Assembly: GCA_015662935.1 (NCBI GenBank)
Contig: DQTF01000101.1
Span: 1 to 9,982 of the forward strand
From: Crocinitomicaceae bacterium
GTDB lineage: Bacteria; Bacteroidota; Bacteroidia; Flavobacteriales_D; Crocinitomicaceae
Direction: 5' to 3'
DNA: 9,982 nt
Part shown: positions 1 to 6,661 of the stretch, one piece after another
How positions within the stretch are numbered: the first letter of the stretch is position 1
Layout of the letters: every line of letters starts with the position of its first letter
Made by a program: the position numbers and the translations under genes
Notes under the pieces: generated by a model
What the model was told of the DNA's origin: nothing
Databases searched by the model: none
The model's input: the letters and a program-made list of their open reading frames with translations, nothing else

Positions 1-7
1 AAAAAAA

Positions 8-29
8 ACGCCTTGATTTCTCAAGGCGT
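8..29. terminator. Bidirectional intrinsic terminator downstream of tonB
   Basis: A perfect 9-bp stem (ACGCCTTGA at 8-16 pairing with TCAAGGCGT at 21-29) closes a TTTC loop. An A-run at 1-8 and a T-run at 29-36 flank it, so the structure ends in a U-tract on either strand. It lies 35 nt past the tonB stop codon and would terminate the leftward gcvH-VanZ-tonB transcript. It could also serve a rightward gene lying outside the window. Confidence 0.9.
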
Positions 30-64
30 TTTTTTTATCTAATGTATCTAATGCTTTTTGAATT

Positions 65-733
65 TTAATTCAATGTAAAGTTAATTGGTAATCTACAACG
101 TGTTCTTGCTTTTCTCCCTTTAGCTTCACCTGCGTTCCATTTAGGCATTTTACGCAATAATCTTTTTGCTTCTCTGTCTAAATCTGAACTCACACCTCTT
201 TCTACAGCGATGTTAGAAATTTTCCCATCAGGCTCAACAACAAACGAAAGGTAAACTCTTCCTTGCTCGTTCATCTCAATAGCCGTTTGAGGATAGTTTA
301 CATTATCAGCAATCCACTTTTGCATGGCAGCTGCTCCTCCTGGGAAACCTGCTTCAACATCTGGAAAATCAATAACTTCTTCTTCTACAACAACTTCTTC
401 AACAGGAGCAACAGCAACTGGTGGAGGCGTTTGAACGACAGGAGCTGGTTCTTCTTCTGTATTTTCTTCCTCTACAATGTCCTCTGTAATTTCTGGTGGT
501 GCCTCAACTGCTGGTGGAGGTGGTGGTGGTGGTGGTGTATCTTGATCTTCAGGTTGCTCAATGAATTGAATATCAGCGATATTCTCTCCGTTTCCAGCAT
601 TCAAATTGTTCTCTTCAACTGTTGTATAAGAGAATGATGCAAGTACAATACTTCCAATGAACAGCAATCCCATCAAGGTGATTGGAGTTCTTAATTTTTC
701 TATGTTAGCGTTCTCGCTTTTCTTTAATTCCAT
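65..733 (-). CDS. TonB family energy transducer
   Basis: This is a 222-residue inner-membrane protein of TonB type, which couples the proton-motive force (through ExbB/ExbD) to TonB-dependent outer-membrane receptors. It has a short cytoplasmic N-terminus and one transmembrane anchor at about residues 16-36. A periplasmic linker rich in proline and acidic residues follows (65-128), with eight consecutive prolines at 67-74. The C-terminal TonB domain spans about 130-222 and carries the family signature NYPQTA...G.V...F.V.PDG.I around 147-175. The ATG start at 733 gives a normal anchor. It is the last gene of the leftward gcvH cluster, 59 nt after the VanZ-like gene. No exbB or exbD is present here, and Bacteroidota usually carry several TonB paralogs, so its receptor partners cannot be named. 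An open frame on the opposite strand is a shadow of the repetitive linker codons. Confidence 0.93.
   Translation of the reverse strand: MELKKSENANIEKLRTPITLMGLLFIGSIVLASFSYTTVEENNLNAGNGENIADIQFIEQPEDQDTPPPPPPPPAVEAPPEITEDIVEEENTEEEPAPVVQTPPPVAVAPVEEVVVEEEVIDFPDVEAGFPGGAAAMQKWIADNVNYPQTAIEMNEQGRVYLSFVVEPDGKISNIAVERGVSSDLDREAKRLLRKMPKWNAGEAKGRKARTRCRLPINFTLN
519..536. repeat. (GGT)6 trinucleotide run encoding the TonB polyproline tract
   Basis: Six uninterrupted GGT triplets on the plus strand read as proline codons on the minus strand, within the eight-proline stretch of TonB. Copy-number changes would lengthen or shorten the linker without breaking the frame. Confidence 0.8.
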
Positions 734-792
734 AATTATTGAATTAGAATGTAAATATATAAAATTATACTAACAAATCACGTACCACAAAA

Positions 793-1170
793 TCAATAGC
801 TAGATCTGTATAATAAACGAAAGGTGATTAATCCTGTCAAAGCACCAAAAACCCCTAAAATCAAGCTCCAATAGTTAAAGAGCCCTGTGTTCCCAAATGT
901 AAAAAGTAAAACCTGTGTAAAGATACAAATACCAAAAGCAACTCCCATAACAATTGAAAACGCTTTCTTTTTAAGATGGTTGTATTTGAATTGTTTTTTA
1001 AGAACTCCTATCCAAATATGAGTAAATCCCCAAAATAAAAAGAAGTAAATGACTGCTCTAGATGGAACCAGGTTGAAATATATAGGCGCATCGTTTTTAA
1101 TGGGAGTTAGAAAAAGTAAAACCATTGCTAACAACCAAACAATACCTAAAATGGATATACGTAAACTCAA
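793..1170 (-). CDS. VanZ-like small integral membrane protein (TTG start)
   Basis: This 125-residue protein has four predicted membrane helices, at about residues 5-22, 38-58, 70-91 and 98-118, separated by short basic loops. Length and helix pattern fit the VanZ-like family, whose founder gives low-level teicoplanin resistance; the function of most members is unknown. The start chosen is TTG at 1168-1170. In this frame a stop lies at 1189-1191 and no ATG occurs between it and the TTG. The first internal ATG (residue 16) would remove most of helix 1. The TTG is 10 nt past the gcvH stop, which suggests co-transcription and perhaps translational coupling. As I recall it, a gcvH / VanZ-like / tonB order recurs in Flavobacteriia, which would support the call. 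The family assignment is moderately sure; a functional role cannot be given. Confidence 0.75.
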   Translation of the reverse strand: MSLRISILGIVWLLAMVLLFLTPIKNDAPIYFNLVPSRAVIYFFLFWGFTHIWIGVLKKQFKYNHLKKKAFSIVMGVAFGICIFTQVLLFTFGNTGLFNYWSLILGVFGALTGLITFRLLYRSSY

Positions 1171-1180
1171 TTGAAAAAGA

Positions 1181-1558
1181 TTACCCGATTAATTCTGCGT
1201 AAGCAGCTGAATCCAATAATCCATCAATTTCGCTAACATCAGAAAGTTTAATTTTTATCATCCAGCCTTTTCCATAAGCATCAGAGTTAACCGTTTCTGG
1301 TTCTGATTCTAACTCTTCATTAAATTCGATGATTTCACCACTCAAAGGCATGAATAAATCAGAAACAGTTTTAACAGCCTCAACAGAACCAAATACTTCT
1401 TCAATAGCAAAGCTTTCTCCTTCCGTTTCAATTTCAACGTAAACAATGTCACCCAATTCTCCTTGCGCAAAATCAGTAATACCAACTGTTGCTACATCTC
1501 CATCAATGCTAATCCACTCATGATCTTTTGTGTATTTTAAATTCTCTGGAATATTCAT
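1181..1558 (-). CDS. gcvH: Glycine cleavage system H protein
   Basis: GcvH is the lipoyl-carrying shuttle of the glycine cleavage complex. Its lipoyl arm receives the aminomethyl group from the P protein and passes it to the T and L proteins in the cytoplasm. The 125-residue length is full for the family. The N-terminus has the typical KYTKDHEW motif (8-15), and the lipoylation site lies in GSVEAVKTVSDL (57-68), with K63 as the lipoylated lysine. GITDFAQGELGDIV (26-39) is also a family signature. The gene heads the leftward cluster with the VanZ-like gene and tonB and has a -7-like box 26 nt upstream. The other cleavage-system genes (gcvP, gcvT) are not in the window, as is common in Bacteroidota where they are scattered. 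Confidence 0.97.
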   Translation of the reverse strand: MNIPENLKYTKDHEWISIDGDVATVGITDFAQGELGDIVYVEIETEGESFAIEEVFGSVEAVKTVSDLFMPLSGEIIEFNEELESEPETVNSDAYGKGWMIKIKLSDVSEIDGLLDSAAYAELIG

Positions 1559-1584
1559 ATTCTATTTTTTATAGTTCGTTTTAA

Positions 1585-1592
1585 CAAAAGTA
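1585..1592 (-). promoter_or_regulatory. Candidate Bacteroidota -7 box for gcvH
   Basis: The minus strand reads TACTTTTG, an exact match to the Bacteroidota -7 consensus TAnnTTTG, 26 nt before the gcvH ATG. No clear -33 TTTG element is present; the nearest is TTTC on the minus strand at 1611-1614, 18 nt away. The call rests on the box and its position. Confidence 0.45.
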
Positions 1593-1657
1593 AAATTTTT
1601 CTCATTCTTTGAAAGCACTTGTGTGGTTTAATCGTAAGAATTACTAAACTTTTTAGT

Positions 1658-1665
1658 TAAATTTG
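1658..1665 (+). promoter_or_regulatory. Candidate Bacteroidota -7 box for prfB
   Basis: TAAATTTG matches TAnnTTTG exactly and ends only 6 nt before the prfB ATG at 1672. Transcription would then start at or very near the start codon, giving a leaderless or nearly leaderless mRNA. I see no convincing -33 TTTG at the usual distance. Confidence 0.4.
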
Positions 1666-1671
1666 TTCAAC

Positions 1672-2757
1672 ATGATAAATCAAGATCAACTTAAAGACAC
1701 TCGGGATCGAATCGATGCTATTGGAATTTACCTGAAAATTGAAGAAAAAAGAAGGCAATTACAAGAGGAGGAGCTAAAGACTCAAGACCCTGAGTTTTGG
1801 AATGATTCTAAGAAAGCAGAGCTGCAAATGAAGTCTATCCGAACCTTAAAGTTTTGGATTGATGCCTATGAGAAGTTAGATAATGCTCATGCAGATGTTG
1901 AGGTTTTGTATGAATTTGCCAAAGAAGGAGAGGGGGATGAAGAGGATGTGGATCAACAGTTTTTTCAACTGAAAGATCAGGTTGAAGAATTAGAACTGAA
2001 AAACATGCTTTCCGGAAAAGAGGATGTTTTAAGTGCAGTTCTCCAAATTACATCAGGTGCAGGAGGTACTGAAAGTTGTGATTGGGCATCTATGTTGATG
2101 AGAATGTACACGATGTGGGGGCAGAAAAATGGATATAAAATTAAAGAACTCAATTATCAGGCAGGCGATGTTGCTGGAATCAAAACAGTGACCATCGAAT
2201 TTTCTGGTGATTTTGCCTTTGGTTATTTGAAAGGGGAGAATGGAGTGCATCGCTTGGTGAGAATTTCGCCGTTTGATTCTAATGCAAAGCGACATACTTC
2301 TTTTGCGTCTGTTTATGTTTATCCTTTGGTGGATGATACGATAGAAATCAATGTAAATCCAGCAGATATCTCTTGGGAAACTTTTCGTTCTGGTGGCGCT
2401 GGTGGACAAAATGTAAACAAAGTTGAGACAGCAGTTCGGTTACGACATGCCCCAACAGGAATTGTCATCGAGAACTCAGAATCTCGTTCTCAACTTGGGA
2501 ATAAGGAGAAAGCAATGCAATTATTAAAGTCACAACTGTATGAATTGGAATACCGTGCAAGAATGGAAGCTCGTGATGAAATAGAAGCTAATAAAAAGAA
2601 AATAGAATGGGGATCGCAGATCAGAAATTATGTGATGCATCCTTATAAGTTAGTCAAAGACGTAAGAACAGGTTTTGAAACAGGAAATGTTGATGCTGTA
2701 ATGGATGGTGATTTAAACAATTTCTTGAAGGCGTATTTAATGACTTACGGGAATTAA
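1672..2757 (+). CDS. prfB: Peptide chain release factor 2, no programmed frameshift
   Basis: RF2 reads UAA and UGA stop codons in the ribosomal A site and triggers release of the finished protein. From the ATG at 1672 the protein has 361 residues. An upstream in-frame TTG at 1663 overlaps the promoter box and is not used here. The anticodon-like tripeptide SPF (199-201) identifies RF2 rather than RF1. The catalytic GGQ is at 244-246, inside RSGGAGGQNVNK. The GAGGTE motif at 129-134 is also typical. Many bacterial prfB genes carry a +1 frameshift near codon 25 (a CUU-UGA site). Here the equivalent place reads TAC CTG AAA (codons 20-22) with no stop, so the gene is one continuous frame. The gene ends with tandem stops TAA TAG (2755-2760). 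The downstream ArsC-like gene starts 53 nt later. Confidence 0.97.
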   Translation: MINQDQLKDTRDRIDAIGIYLKIEEKRRQLQEEELKTQDPEFWNDSKKAELQMKSIRTLKFWIDAYEKLDNAHADVEVLYEFAKEGEGDEEDVDQQFFQLKDQVEELELKNMLSGKEDVLSAVLQITSGAGGTESCDWASMLMRMYTMWGQKNGYKIKELNYQAGDVAGIKTVTIEFSGDFAFGYLKGENGVHRLVRISPFDSNAKRHTSFASVYVYPLVDDTIEINVNPADISWETFRSGGAGGQNVNKVETAVRLRHAPTGIVIENSESRSQLGNKEKAMQLLKSQLYELEYRARMEARDEIEANKKKIEWGSQIRNYVMHPYKLVKDVRTGFETGNVDAVMDGDLNNFLKAYLMTYGN

Positions 2758-2763
2758 TAGTTA

Positions 2764-2796
2764 AGAAGGTAAGAAGCTAGTGCGAACTCACCTTCT
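2764..2796 (+). other. Weak hairpin in the prfB / ArsC-like gap
   Basis: AGAAGGTAAG (2764-2773) can pair with CTCACCTTCT (2787-2796) with one mismatch, around a 13-nt loop. It is followed by A-rich rather than T-rich sequence on the plus strand. It is therefore not a classic intrinsic terminator; it may be an attenuating or stabilising structure, or chance. Confidence 0.3.
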
Positions 2797-2810
2797 GATA
2801 ATAAAAAAAC

Positions 2811-3164
2811 ATGAAAGAAAAAATACAAGTATACCATAATCCTAGATGCTCGAAAAGTAGATGTGCAATCGGTTATTTGGAAGAAGAAGGCAAAGACTTT
2901 GAAGTTATTGAATACTTAAAAGAAACGCCAACGAAAGAAGAATTAAAATCACTTCTGACTAAGTTAGAGATTTCTGCGGAAGAACTAATTAGAAAAGGAG
3001 AGTCAGATTTTAAAGAAAACTTCAAAGGGAAGTCACTAACTGATAATCAGTGGATTGATGCAATGATTCAATTTCCTAAACTAATTGAGCGTCCAATTAT
3101 TGTCCTTGGAAATAAAGCGGTGATTGCAAGACCGATGGAAAGAATACAAGAACTTTTCGATTGA
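2811..3164 (+). CDS. ArsC/Spx-family glutaredoxin-fold reductase
   Basis: This 117-residue cytoplasmic protein belongs to the ArsC/Spx/YffB family. The N-terminal motif HNPRCSKSR places the active-site cysteine at C13. Arginines at R61, R94 (IERPI) and R107 (ARPME) sit where glutaredoxin-type arsenate reductases hold their arsenate-binding arginines. This supports a true ArsC-like enzyme (arsenate to arsenite, with glutathione/glutaredoxin in characterised members) over the regulator Spx. A second cysteine, C18, lies in the first helix. No arsR, arsB or acr3 is nearby, and the gene sits between prfB and a hypothetical gene, so a general thiol-redox role is equally possible. The arsC symbol is withheld for that reason. 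The ATG start gives the full-length N-terminus with the first beta strand. Confidence 0.88.
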   Translation: MKEKIQVYHNPRCSKSRCAIGYLEEEGKDFEVIEYLKETPTKEELKSLLTKLEISAEELIRKGESDFKENFKGKSLTDNQWIDAMIQFPKLIERPIIVLGNKAVIARPMERIQELFD

Positions 3165-3191
3165 TAATGTAACAAAACAAGATTGTTTACT

Positions 3192-3199
3192 TATATTTG
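3192..3199 (+). promoter_or_regulatory. Candidate -7 box for the hypothetical gene at 3227
   Basis: TATATTTG matches TAnnTTTG exactly and lies in the gap after the ArsC-like gene, 27 nt before the ATG at 3227. No clear -33 TTTG is seen at the right distance. It would allow separate transcription of the hypothetical gene and the downstream barrel gene. Confidence 0.4.
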
Positions 3200-3226
3200 C
3201 GCTCGCTAAAATTAGGGCGAAGAATA

Positions 3227-3601
3227 ATGAAATTAGAAAATATTTACCTCCAACCAAATTCACAACTCTCTGCTCACCTCTCCGAATGGGCTTCAAGAAT
3301 AGGTGTTCAAGTAAACGATCATGAGTTTCAAATGGGCGATCAAATTGTGGATGGCTTATTGTTAATAAATGAAAATCAAGACATTGACAAAGATATCTAT
3401 GCGATTCATTCTTATTTTGATGAAAGACATTTACCTACTCAAAAAATTGATATCAACGGAACATTACAGGTTGCGATATCTAATTTTGAGATGTGGTTAA
3501 AGAATTTTAAATGTAAAAGTATCTTCATTATTGGCTCCGAGGAATTAATCAAAAACGACAACCTTGACCGCTTTTTAGTTAAAGTTGAGGAAAGATTTTA
3601 G
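3227..3601 (+). CDS. Hypothetical protein, small soluble alpha/beta protein
   Basis: I do not recognise this 124-residue protein. It has no signal peptide, no membrane helix and no metal-binding cysteine cluster; its only cysteine lies near residue 95. Hydrophobic strand-like stretches (DGLLLIN near 42-48, SIFIIG near 97-102) alternate with amphipathic helix-like stretches (LSAHLSEWASRIG, IYAIHSYFDER, LQVAISNFEMWLKNF). This suggests a small three-layer alpha/beta fold, though that is a guess from residue pattern. The ATG at 3227 is preferred over an in-frame TTG at 3197, which lies inside the putative -7 box. The gene lies between the ArsC-like gene and the DUF6089-like gene, with 49 nt to the latter, so the two may share a transcript. 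Coding status is supported by codon use like its neighbours and by tight packing. Confidence 0.75.
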   Translation: MKLENIYLQPNSQLSAHLSEWASRIGVQVNDHEFQMGDQIVDGLLLINENQDIDKDIYAIHSYFDERHLPTQKIDINGTLQVAISNFEMWLKNFKCKSIFIIGSEELIKNDNLDRFLVKVEERF

Positions 3602-3650
3602 TTTATCCTTATCAATCAGACAATTTTCTCAATACTTTTACGTTCTTTGC

Positions 3651-4475
3651 ATGCGCATGTTAAGAATTAGAATCATATTTATCACTCTTTTCGCATTCAA
3701 TTGTTTGTCTTTTGGGCAATACCACACCAATCTTTCTAAGTCAGAATTAGGTATAATGATTGGAGGTTCTTCATACATTGGTGATCTCAATCAGTTTGCA
3801 GCGTATAAAAACATGCACCTTGCGGGTGGTTTAATATATCGCTACAATATCCATTCTCGATTAAGTTTTAGAGCTAATTTCTTGTACGGAGAATTAAGCG
3901 CGGATGATGCCAGTTCAGCAATTGATTTATATCGACAAAGAAACTTAAATTTTAAAACAACCATTTATGAGCTGGGGGTCGGGCTTGAGTTTAGCTACTT
4001 CCCTTTTCAATTAGGGCATGATAGATACAAAGGAACCATGTATGTTTTGGCAGAATTGGCAGTTTTTAGAATGAATCCTAAGACAGTTGTAAATGGTGCA
4101 GAAATAGAATTGAGAAACCTTGGCACTGAAGGACAAGGTACACCGTTAAATAAAAAAGGTTACTATAGTTTAACTCAAATCTCAATTCCAATTGGCGTTG
4201 GAGCAAAACTTTCTTTAAGTAAAAGAATTGGTTTAAATCTTGAAATTGGTTTAAGAAAAACATTTACAGATTATATCGATGATGTTGGTTCTGACTCCTA
4301 TGTGGATCCTGTAGCATTGTCTGTTGTGAGTAGTCCAACTACGGTTGTGTTATCTAATCGTTCAGGAAATCTCTATGGACAAAGAGGAAACGCTTCTAAT
4401 AAAGATTGGTATTTATTTGCTGGAGCCATGATAACGTTTAGCCTAGGGCAGCCAGGAAAATGTTATTCTCATTAA
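3651..4475 (+). CDS. DUF6089-like outer-membrane beta-barrel protein
   Basis: This 274-residue protein begins at the ATG at 3651 with a basic N-terminus and hydrophobic core (MRMLRIRIIFITLFAFNCLSFG), a Sec signal peptide probably cleaved near residue 23. The mature part opens with ELGIMIGGSSYIGDLN, which resembles the start of DUF6089 proteins of Bacteroidota. Alternating strands rich in Gly, Tyr and Phe follow (for example LSFRANFLYGE, YELGVGLEFSYFPF, ISIPIGVGAKLSLS, IGLNLEIGLRKTF), as in a small outer-membrane barrel. An upstream open frame starting near 3585 would place the signal sequence internally and overlap the previous gene, so it is rejected. DUF6089 genes often lie near isoprenyl transferase and bamA in this phylum; neither is here. 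The function is unknown. Confidence 0.85.
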   Translation: MRMLRIRIIFITLFAFNCLSFGQYHTNLSKSELGIMIGGSSYIGDLNQFAAYKNMHLAGGLIYRYNIHSRLSFRANFLYGELSADDASSAIDLYRQRNLNFKTTIYELGVGLEFSYFPFQLGHDRYKGTMYVLAELAVFRMNPKTVVNGAEIELRNLGTEGQGTPLNKKGYYSLTQISIPIGVGAKLSLSKRIGLNLEIGLRKTFTDYIDDVGSDSYVDPVALSVVSSPTTVVLSNRSGNLYGQRGNASNKDWYLFAGAMITFSLGQPGKCYSH

Positions 4476-4545
4476 AGTATTTTTTTTTAGCATTTATCAG
4501 CATATGAGATACGATTAAAGTAAACATGCTTTCTAAACAGTTATT

Positions 4546-5787
4546 CTAGTTATACTTCTTAAAAACAATCGATGCAATGTGCCCTCCAAACCCAAAGGTA
4601 TTACTCATCGCATAAGTCATTTCTTTTTGCTTTGCTTTTCCCAAAGGGAAGTCATAATTATCTTTAAAATCAGGTTCGATTTCTGTCGTATTAATTGTTG
4701 GAGGAACCATTCCTTCTTTCAAAGCAAGAATACTCGCGATCCCTTCAATTGCCCCAGCAGCACCTAAAAGATGTCCTGTCATTGATTTTGTTCCAGAAAG
4801 AGAAAGAGATTTCCGTTGATTAAAAACACGGTCAACTGCAATCAACTCACTTTTATCTCCTTGCGGAGTGGAAGTTGCATGCATGTTCACATAGTCAATG
4901 TCTTCTGGAGAAAGTCCAGCTTCTCTTAGTGCTTCTACCATTCCTAAAACCGCACCATCACCTTCAGGGTGAGTTCCTGTTAAGTGGTATGCATCTGCTG
5001 CTTGTCCGCCGCCAACAATTTCTCCATAAATAGTTGCTCCACGTTTCTTTGCGTGTTCGTATTCTTCAAGAATCAATGCTCCCGCACCTTCTCCCATCAC
5101 AAAGCCATCTCTGTTAACATCAAACGGTTTTGATGCAGTTTCATGAGTGTCGTTTTGCATGGAAAGTGCTCTAGCAGATGCAAATCCTCCCATTGCTGAT
5201 TCTGTAATTGCAGCTTCTGAACCACCAGAAATAATCATATCAGCCTTGTCCCATTTTATGTGGTTAAAAGCTTCAATTAATGCCGTATTAGAAGTTGCAC
5301 ATGCAGAAACAGGACAAAAATTAACACCTCTTAAACCGTACTTGATAGAAATAATTCCAGATGCAATATCAACTAATATTCGAGGAATAAAGAATGGCGT
5401 GAAACGTGGTGTTCCATCTCCATCACAATATTCTTTCATTTGATCTTGAAAGGTTTGAATACCACCATTTCCAGAGCCCCAAATAACGCCAATTCTGTCT
5501 TTATTAAGGTTATCGAAATCGATGTTGCCATTTTTCAAGGCTTCTCCAACTGCGATAAGTGCATATTGCGAAAACAGGTCATACTTGCGAATTTCTTTTA
5601 CATGAAAATGATCCTTTGGATTGTAGTTTTTCAATTCGCAAGCAAATTTCGAGCGGAACTTATTTGTATCAAACTTTGTGATCATTGCAGCCCCACTGAC
5701 TCCATTCTTTATGTTTGTCCAATAATCTTCAAGATTATTACCAATCGGTGTCAACGCACCCATTCCAGTTACTACAACTCTTCTCAT
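4546..5787 (-). CDS. fabF: Beta-ketoacyl-ACP synthase II (FabF family)
   Basis: This is a 413-residue elongating ketoacyl synthase that condenses malonyl-ACP with an acyl-ACP in fatty acid synthesis. The Cys-His-His triad is complete: C163 in SACATSN, H303 in NMHATSTPQGD, and H339 in TKSMTGHLLGAAG. The glycine-rich C-terminus FGFGGH (398-403) is followed by isoleucine where asparagine is usual. The start is the ATG at 5787 (MRRVVVTGMGALTPIG), the standard KAS II N-terminus; an in-frame TTG at 5808 adds seven residues without family support. The gene follows tpx by 51 nt on the same strand, so it may be the end of the suf-tpx transcript. It is not next to acpP and rnc, where the main fabF of many bacteria lies, so it may be a second paralog. 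The gene symbol is by family. Confidence 0.95.
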   Translation of the reverse strand: MRRVVVTGMGALTPIGNNLEDYWTNIKNGVSGAAMITKFDTNKFRSKFACELKNYNPKDHFHVKEIRKYDLFSQYALIAVGEALKNGNIDFDNLNKDRIGVIWGSGNGGIQTFQDQMKEYCDGDGTPRFTPFFIPRILVDIASGIISIKYGLRGVNFCPVSACATSNTALIEAFNHIKWDKADMIISGGSEAAITESAMGGFASARALSMQNDTHETASKPFDVNRDGFVMGEGAGALILEEYEHAKKRGATIYGEIVGGGQAADAYHLTGTHPEGDGAVLGMVEALREAGLSPEDIDYVNMHATSTPQGDKSELIAVDRVFNQRKSLSLSGTKSMTGHLLGAAGAIEGIASILALKEGMVPPTINTTEIEPDFKDNYDFPLGKAKQKEMTYAMSNTFGFGGHIASIVFKKYN

Positions 5788-5838
5788 AGTTTTGTTTAAG
5801 AATTCCAAATCGAAGATAAGGAATATATCGATACGTTT

Positions 5839-6336
5839 CTACAAACTTGCTAATGCAGCATCATAATTTGGCTCATCTACTGTTTCTGAAACTTGTTCTG
5901 TGTAGATTATTTTTCCTTCTGTGTCAATGATGACGATACAACGAGAATTTAATCCAGCAAGAGGACCATTTTCTATTTCTAATCCATAATCTTTTCCAAA
6001 TTGACCTGTATTGAAATCTGAAAGCATTACTACATTATCAATTCCTTCTGCTCCACAAAATCTATTTTGAGCAAAAGGTAAATCTCTAGAAATGCACAAT
6101 ACGGTAGTATTATTTAAACTCGCAGCTTTCTGATTAAAATTTCGGACAGAAGCAGCACAAGTTCCAGTGTCAATACTTGGAAAAATATTCAGTATTAAGT
6201 TTCTTCCAGAAAAATCAGCAAGTGTTTTTGTCGATAAGTCTAGGGCTACTAATGTGAAGTCTTTTGCGACTTCACCAACTTTGGGTAGTTCGCCAATAGT
6301 ATTTATTTTGTTTCCTTTAAGTGTAATTGTTGCCAT
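5839..6336 (-). CDS. tpx: Thiol peroxidase (atypical 2-Cys peroxiredoxin)
   Basis: Tpx reduces hydrogen peroxide and, preferentially, alkyl hydroperoxides, with electrons from thioredoxin. The 165-residue length is full. The peroxidatic cysteine is C60 in PSIDTGTCAASVR, with the peroxiredoxin Thr at 57. The resolving cysteine is C94 in NRFCGAEG; the pair matches C61/C95 of the E. coli enzyme. The ATG at 6336 gives the usual start MATITLKGNKINTIGELPKVG. It starts 10 nt after the sufT stop, preceded on the minus strand by AAAAGGAAAT, a purine-rich possible ribosome site. Tight linkage to the Fe-S genes suggests co-expression, plausibly to protect the oxidant-sensitive assembly machinery; that role is inference. 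Confidence 0.96.
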   Translation of the reverse strand: MATITLKGNKINTIGELPKVGEVAKDFTLVALDLSTKTLADFSGRNLILNIFPSIDTGTCAASVRNFNQKAASLNNTTVLCISRDLPFAQNRFCGAEGIDNVVMLSDFNTGQFGKDYGLEIENGPLAGLNSRCIVIIDTEGKIIYTEQVSETVDEPNYDAALASL

Positions 6337-6346
6337 ATTTCCTTTT

Positions 6347-6658
6347 TTATAAAAATCCTAATTCTAATTGTGCTTCTTCGCTCATCATGTCTTTGTCCCA
6401 CGGTGGATCAAATACAATATTAACTTTCGCAGACTTTATCTCCGGATGAGCAGCAACTTTGTCCTCAATTTCTTTAGGCATTGATTCTGCAACAGGGCAA
6501 TTTGGAGAAGTTAATGTCATTTCGATTTCAACATTTGCTTCCTTGTCAATTTTAACTTCGTAGATTAGTCCTAGCTCAAAAACATCGACTGGAATTTCAG
6601 GGTCGTAAATTGTTTTAAGAACATTTACTACTTCGTTTTCTAATTCATTCATTGTCAT
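6347..6658 (-). CDS. sufT: SufT / MIP18 (DUF59) family Fe-S maturation protein
   Basis: This 103-residue protein is a stand-alone DUF59/MIP18 domain. The motifs are DPEIPVDVFELGLIY (19-33), LTSPNCPVAESMP (49-61) with the conserved cysteine C54, and the C-terminal DPPWDKDMMSEEAQLELG (84-101). Bacterial homologs (SufT) help mature Fe-S proteins, and eukaryotic MIP18 works in cytosolic Fe-S targeting. It lies 3 nt after sufE and 10 nt before tpx, so it is almost certainly in one operon with them. The ATG at 6658 is used; a second ATG two codons later (MNELENEV) is an equally good start. The gene name is by family and context. Confidence 0.92.
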   Translation of the reverse strand: MTMNELENEVVNVLKTIYDPEIPVDVFELGLIYEVKIDKEANVEIEMTLTSPNCPVAESMPKEIEDKVAAHPEIKSAKVNIVFDPPWDKDMMSEEAQLELGFL

Positions 6659-6661
6659 AAC

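Noticed and set aside
263..637. Plus-strand open frame opposite tonB with many Trp, Asn and Phe residues
   Set aside because: It is the antisense of the proline/acidic linker and TonB domain codons. Its composition is not protein-like, and tonB itself is certain.
752..759. Separate promoter for tonB (minus-strand TATATTTA)
   Set aside because: The final G of the -7 consensus is missing, and the only upstream TTTG (774-777) is spaced 14 nt away, which is too close.
2053..2409. Minus-strand open frame inside prfB
   Set aside because: It is fully overlapped by the well-supported prfB and shows no family features.
2811..3164. Arsenic resistance locus
   Set aside because: Only an ArsC-fold protein is present, without arsR, an arsenite pump or arsM. 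ArsC-fold proteins are often general thiol reductases.
3642..3649. -7 box just before the DUF6089-like ATG
   Set aside because: GTTCTTTG lacks the TA of TAnnTTTG, and the gene may be read from the promoter before the hypothetical gene.
4476..4545. Terminator between the convergent DUF6089-like gene and fabF
   Set aside because: A T-run (about 4480-4488) is present, but no stem of useful length precedes it on either strand, so no terminator is called.
5147..5799. Two plus-strand open frames inside fabF
   Set aside because: They are antisense shadows of a clear KAS II gene with no recognisable domains.
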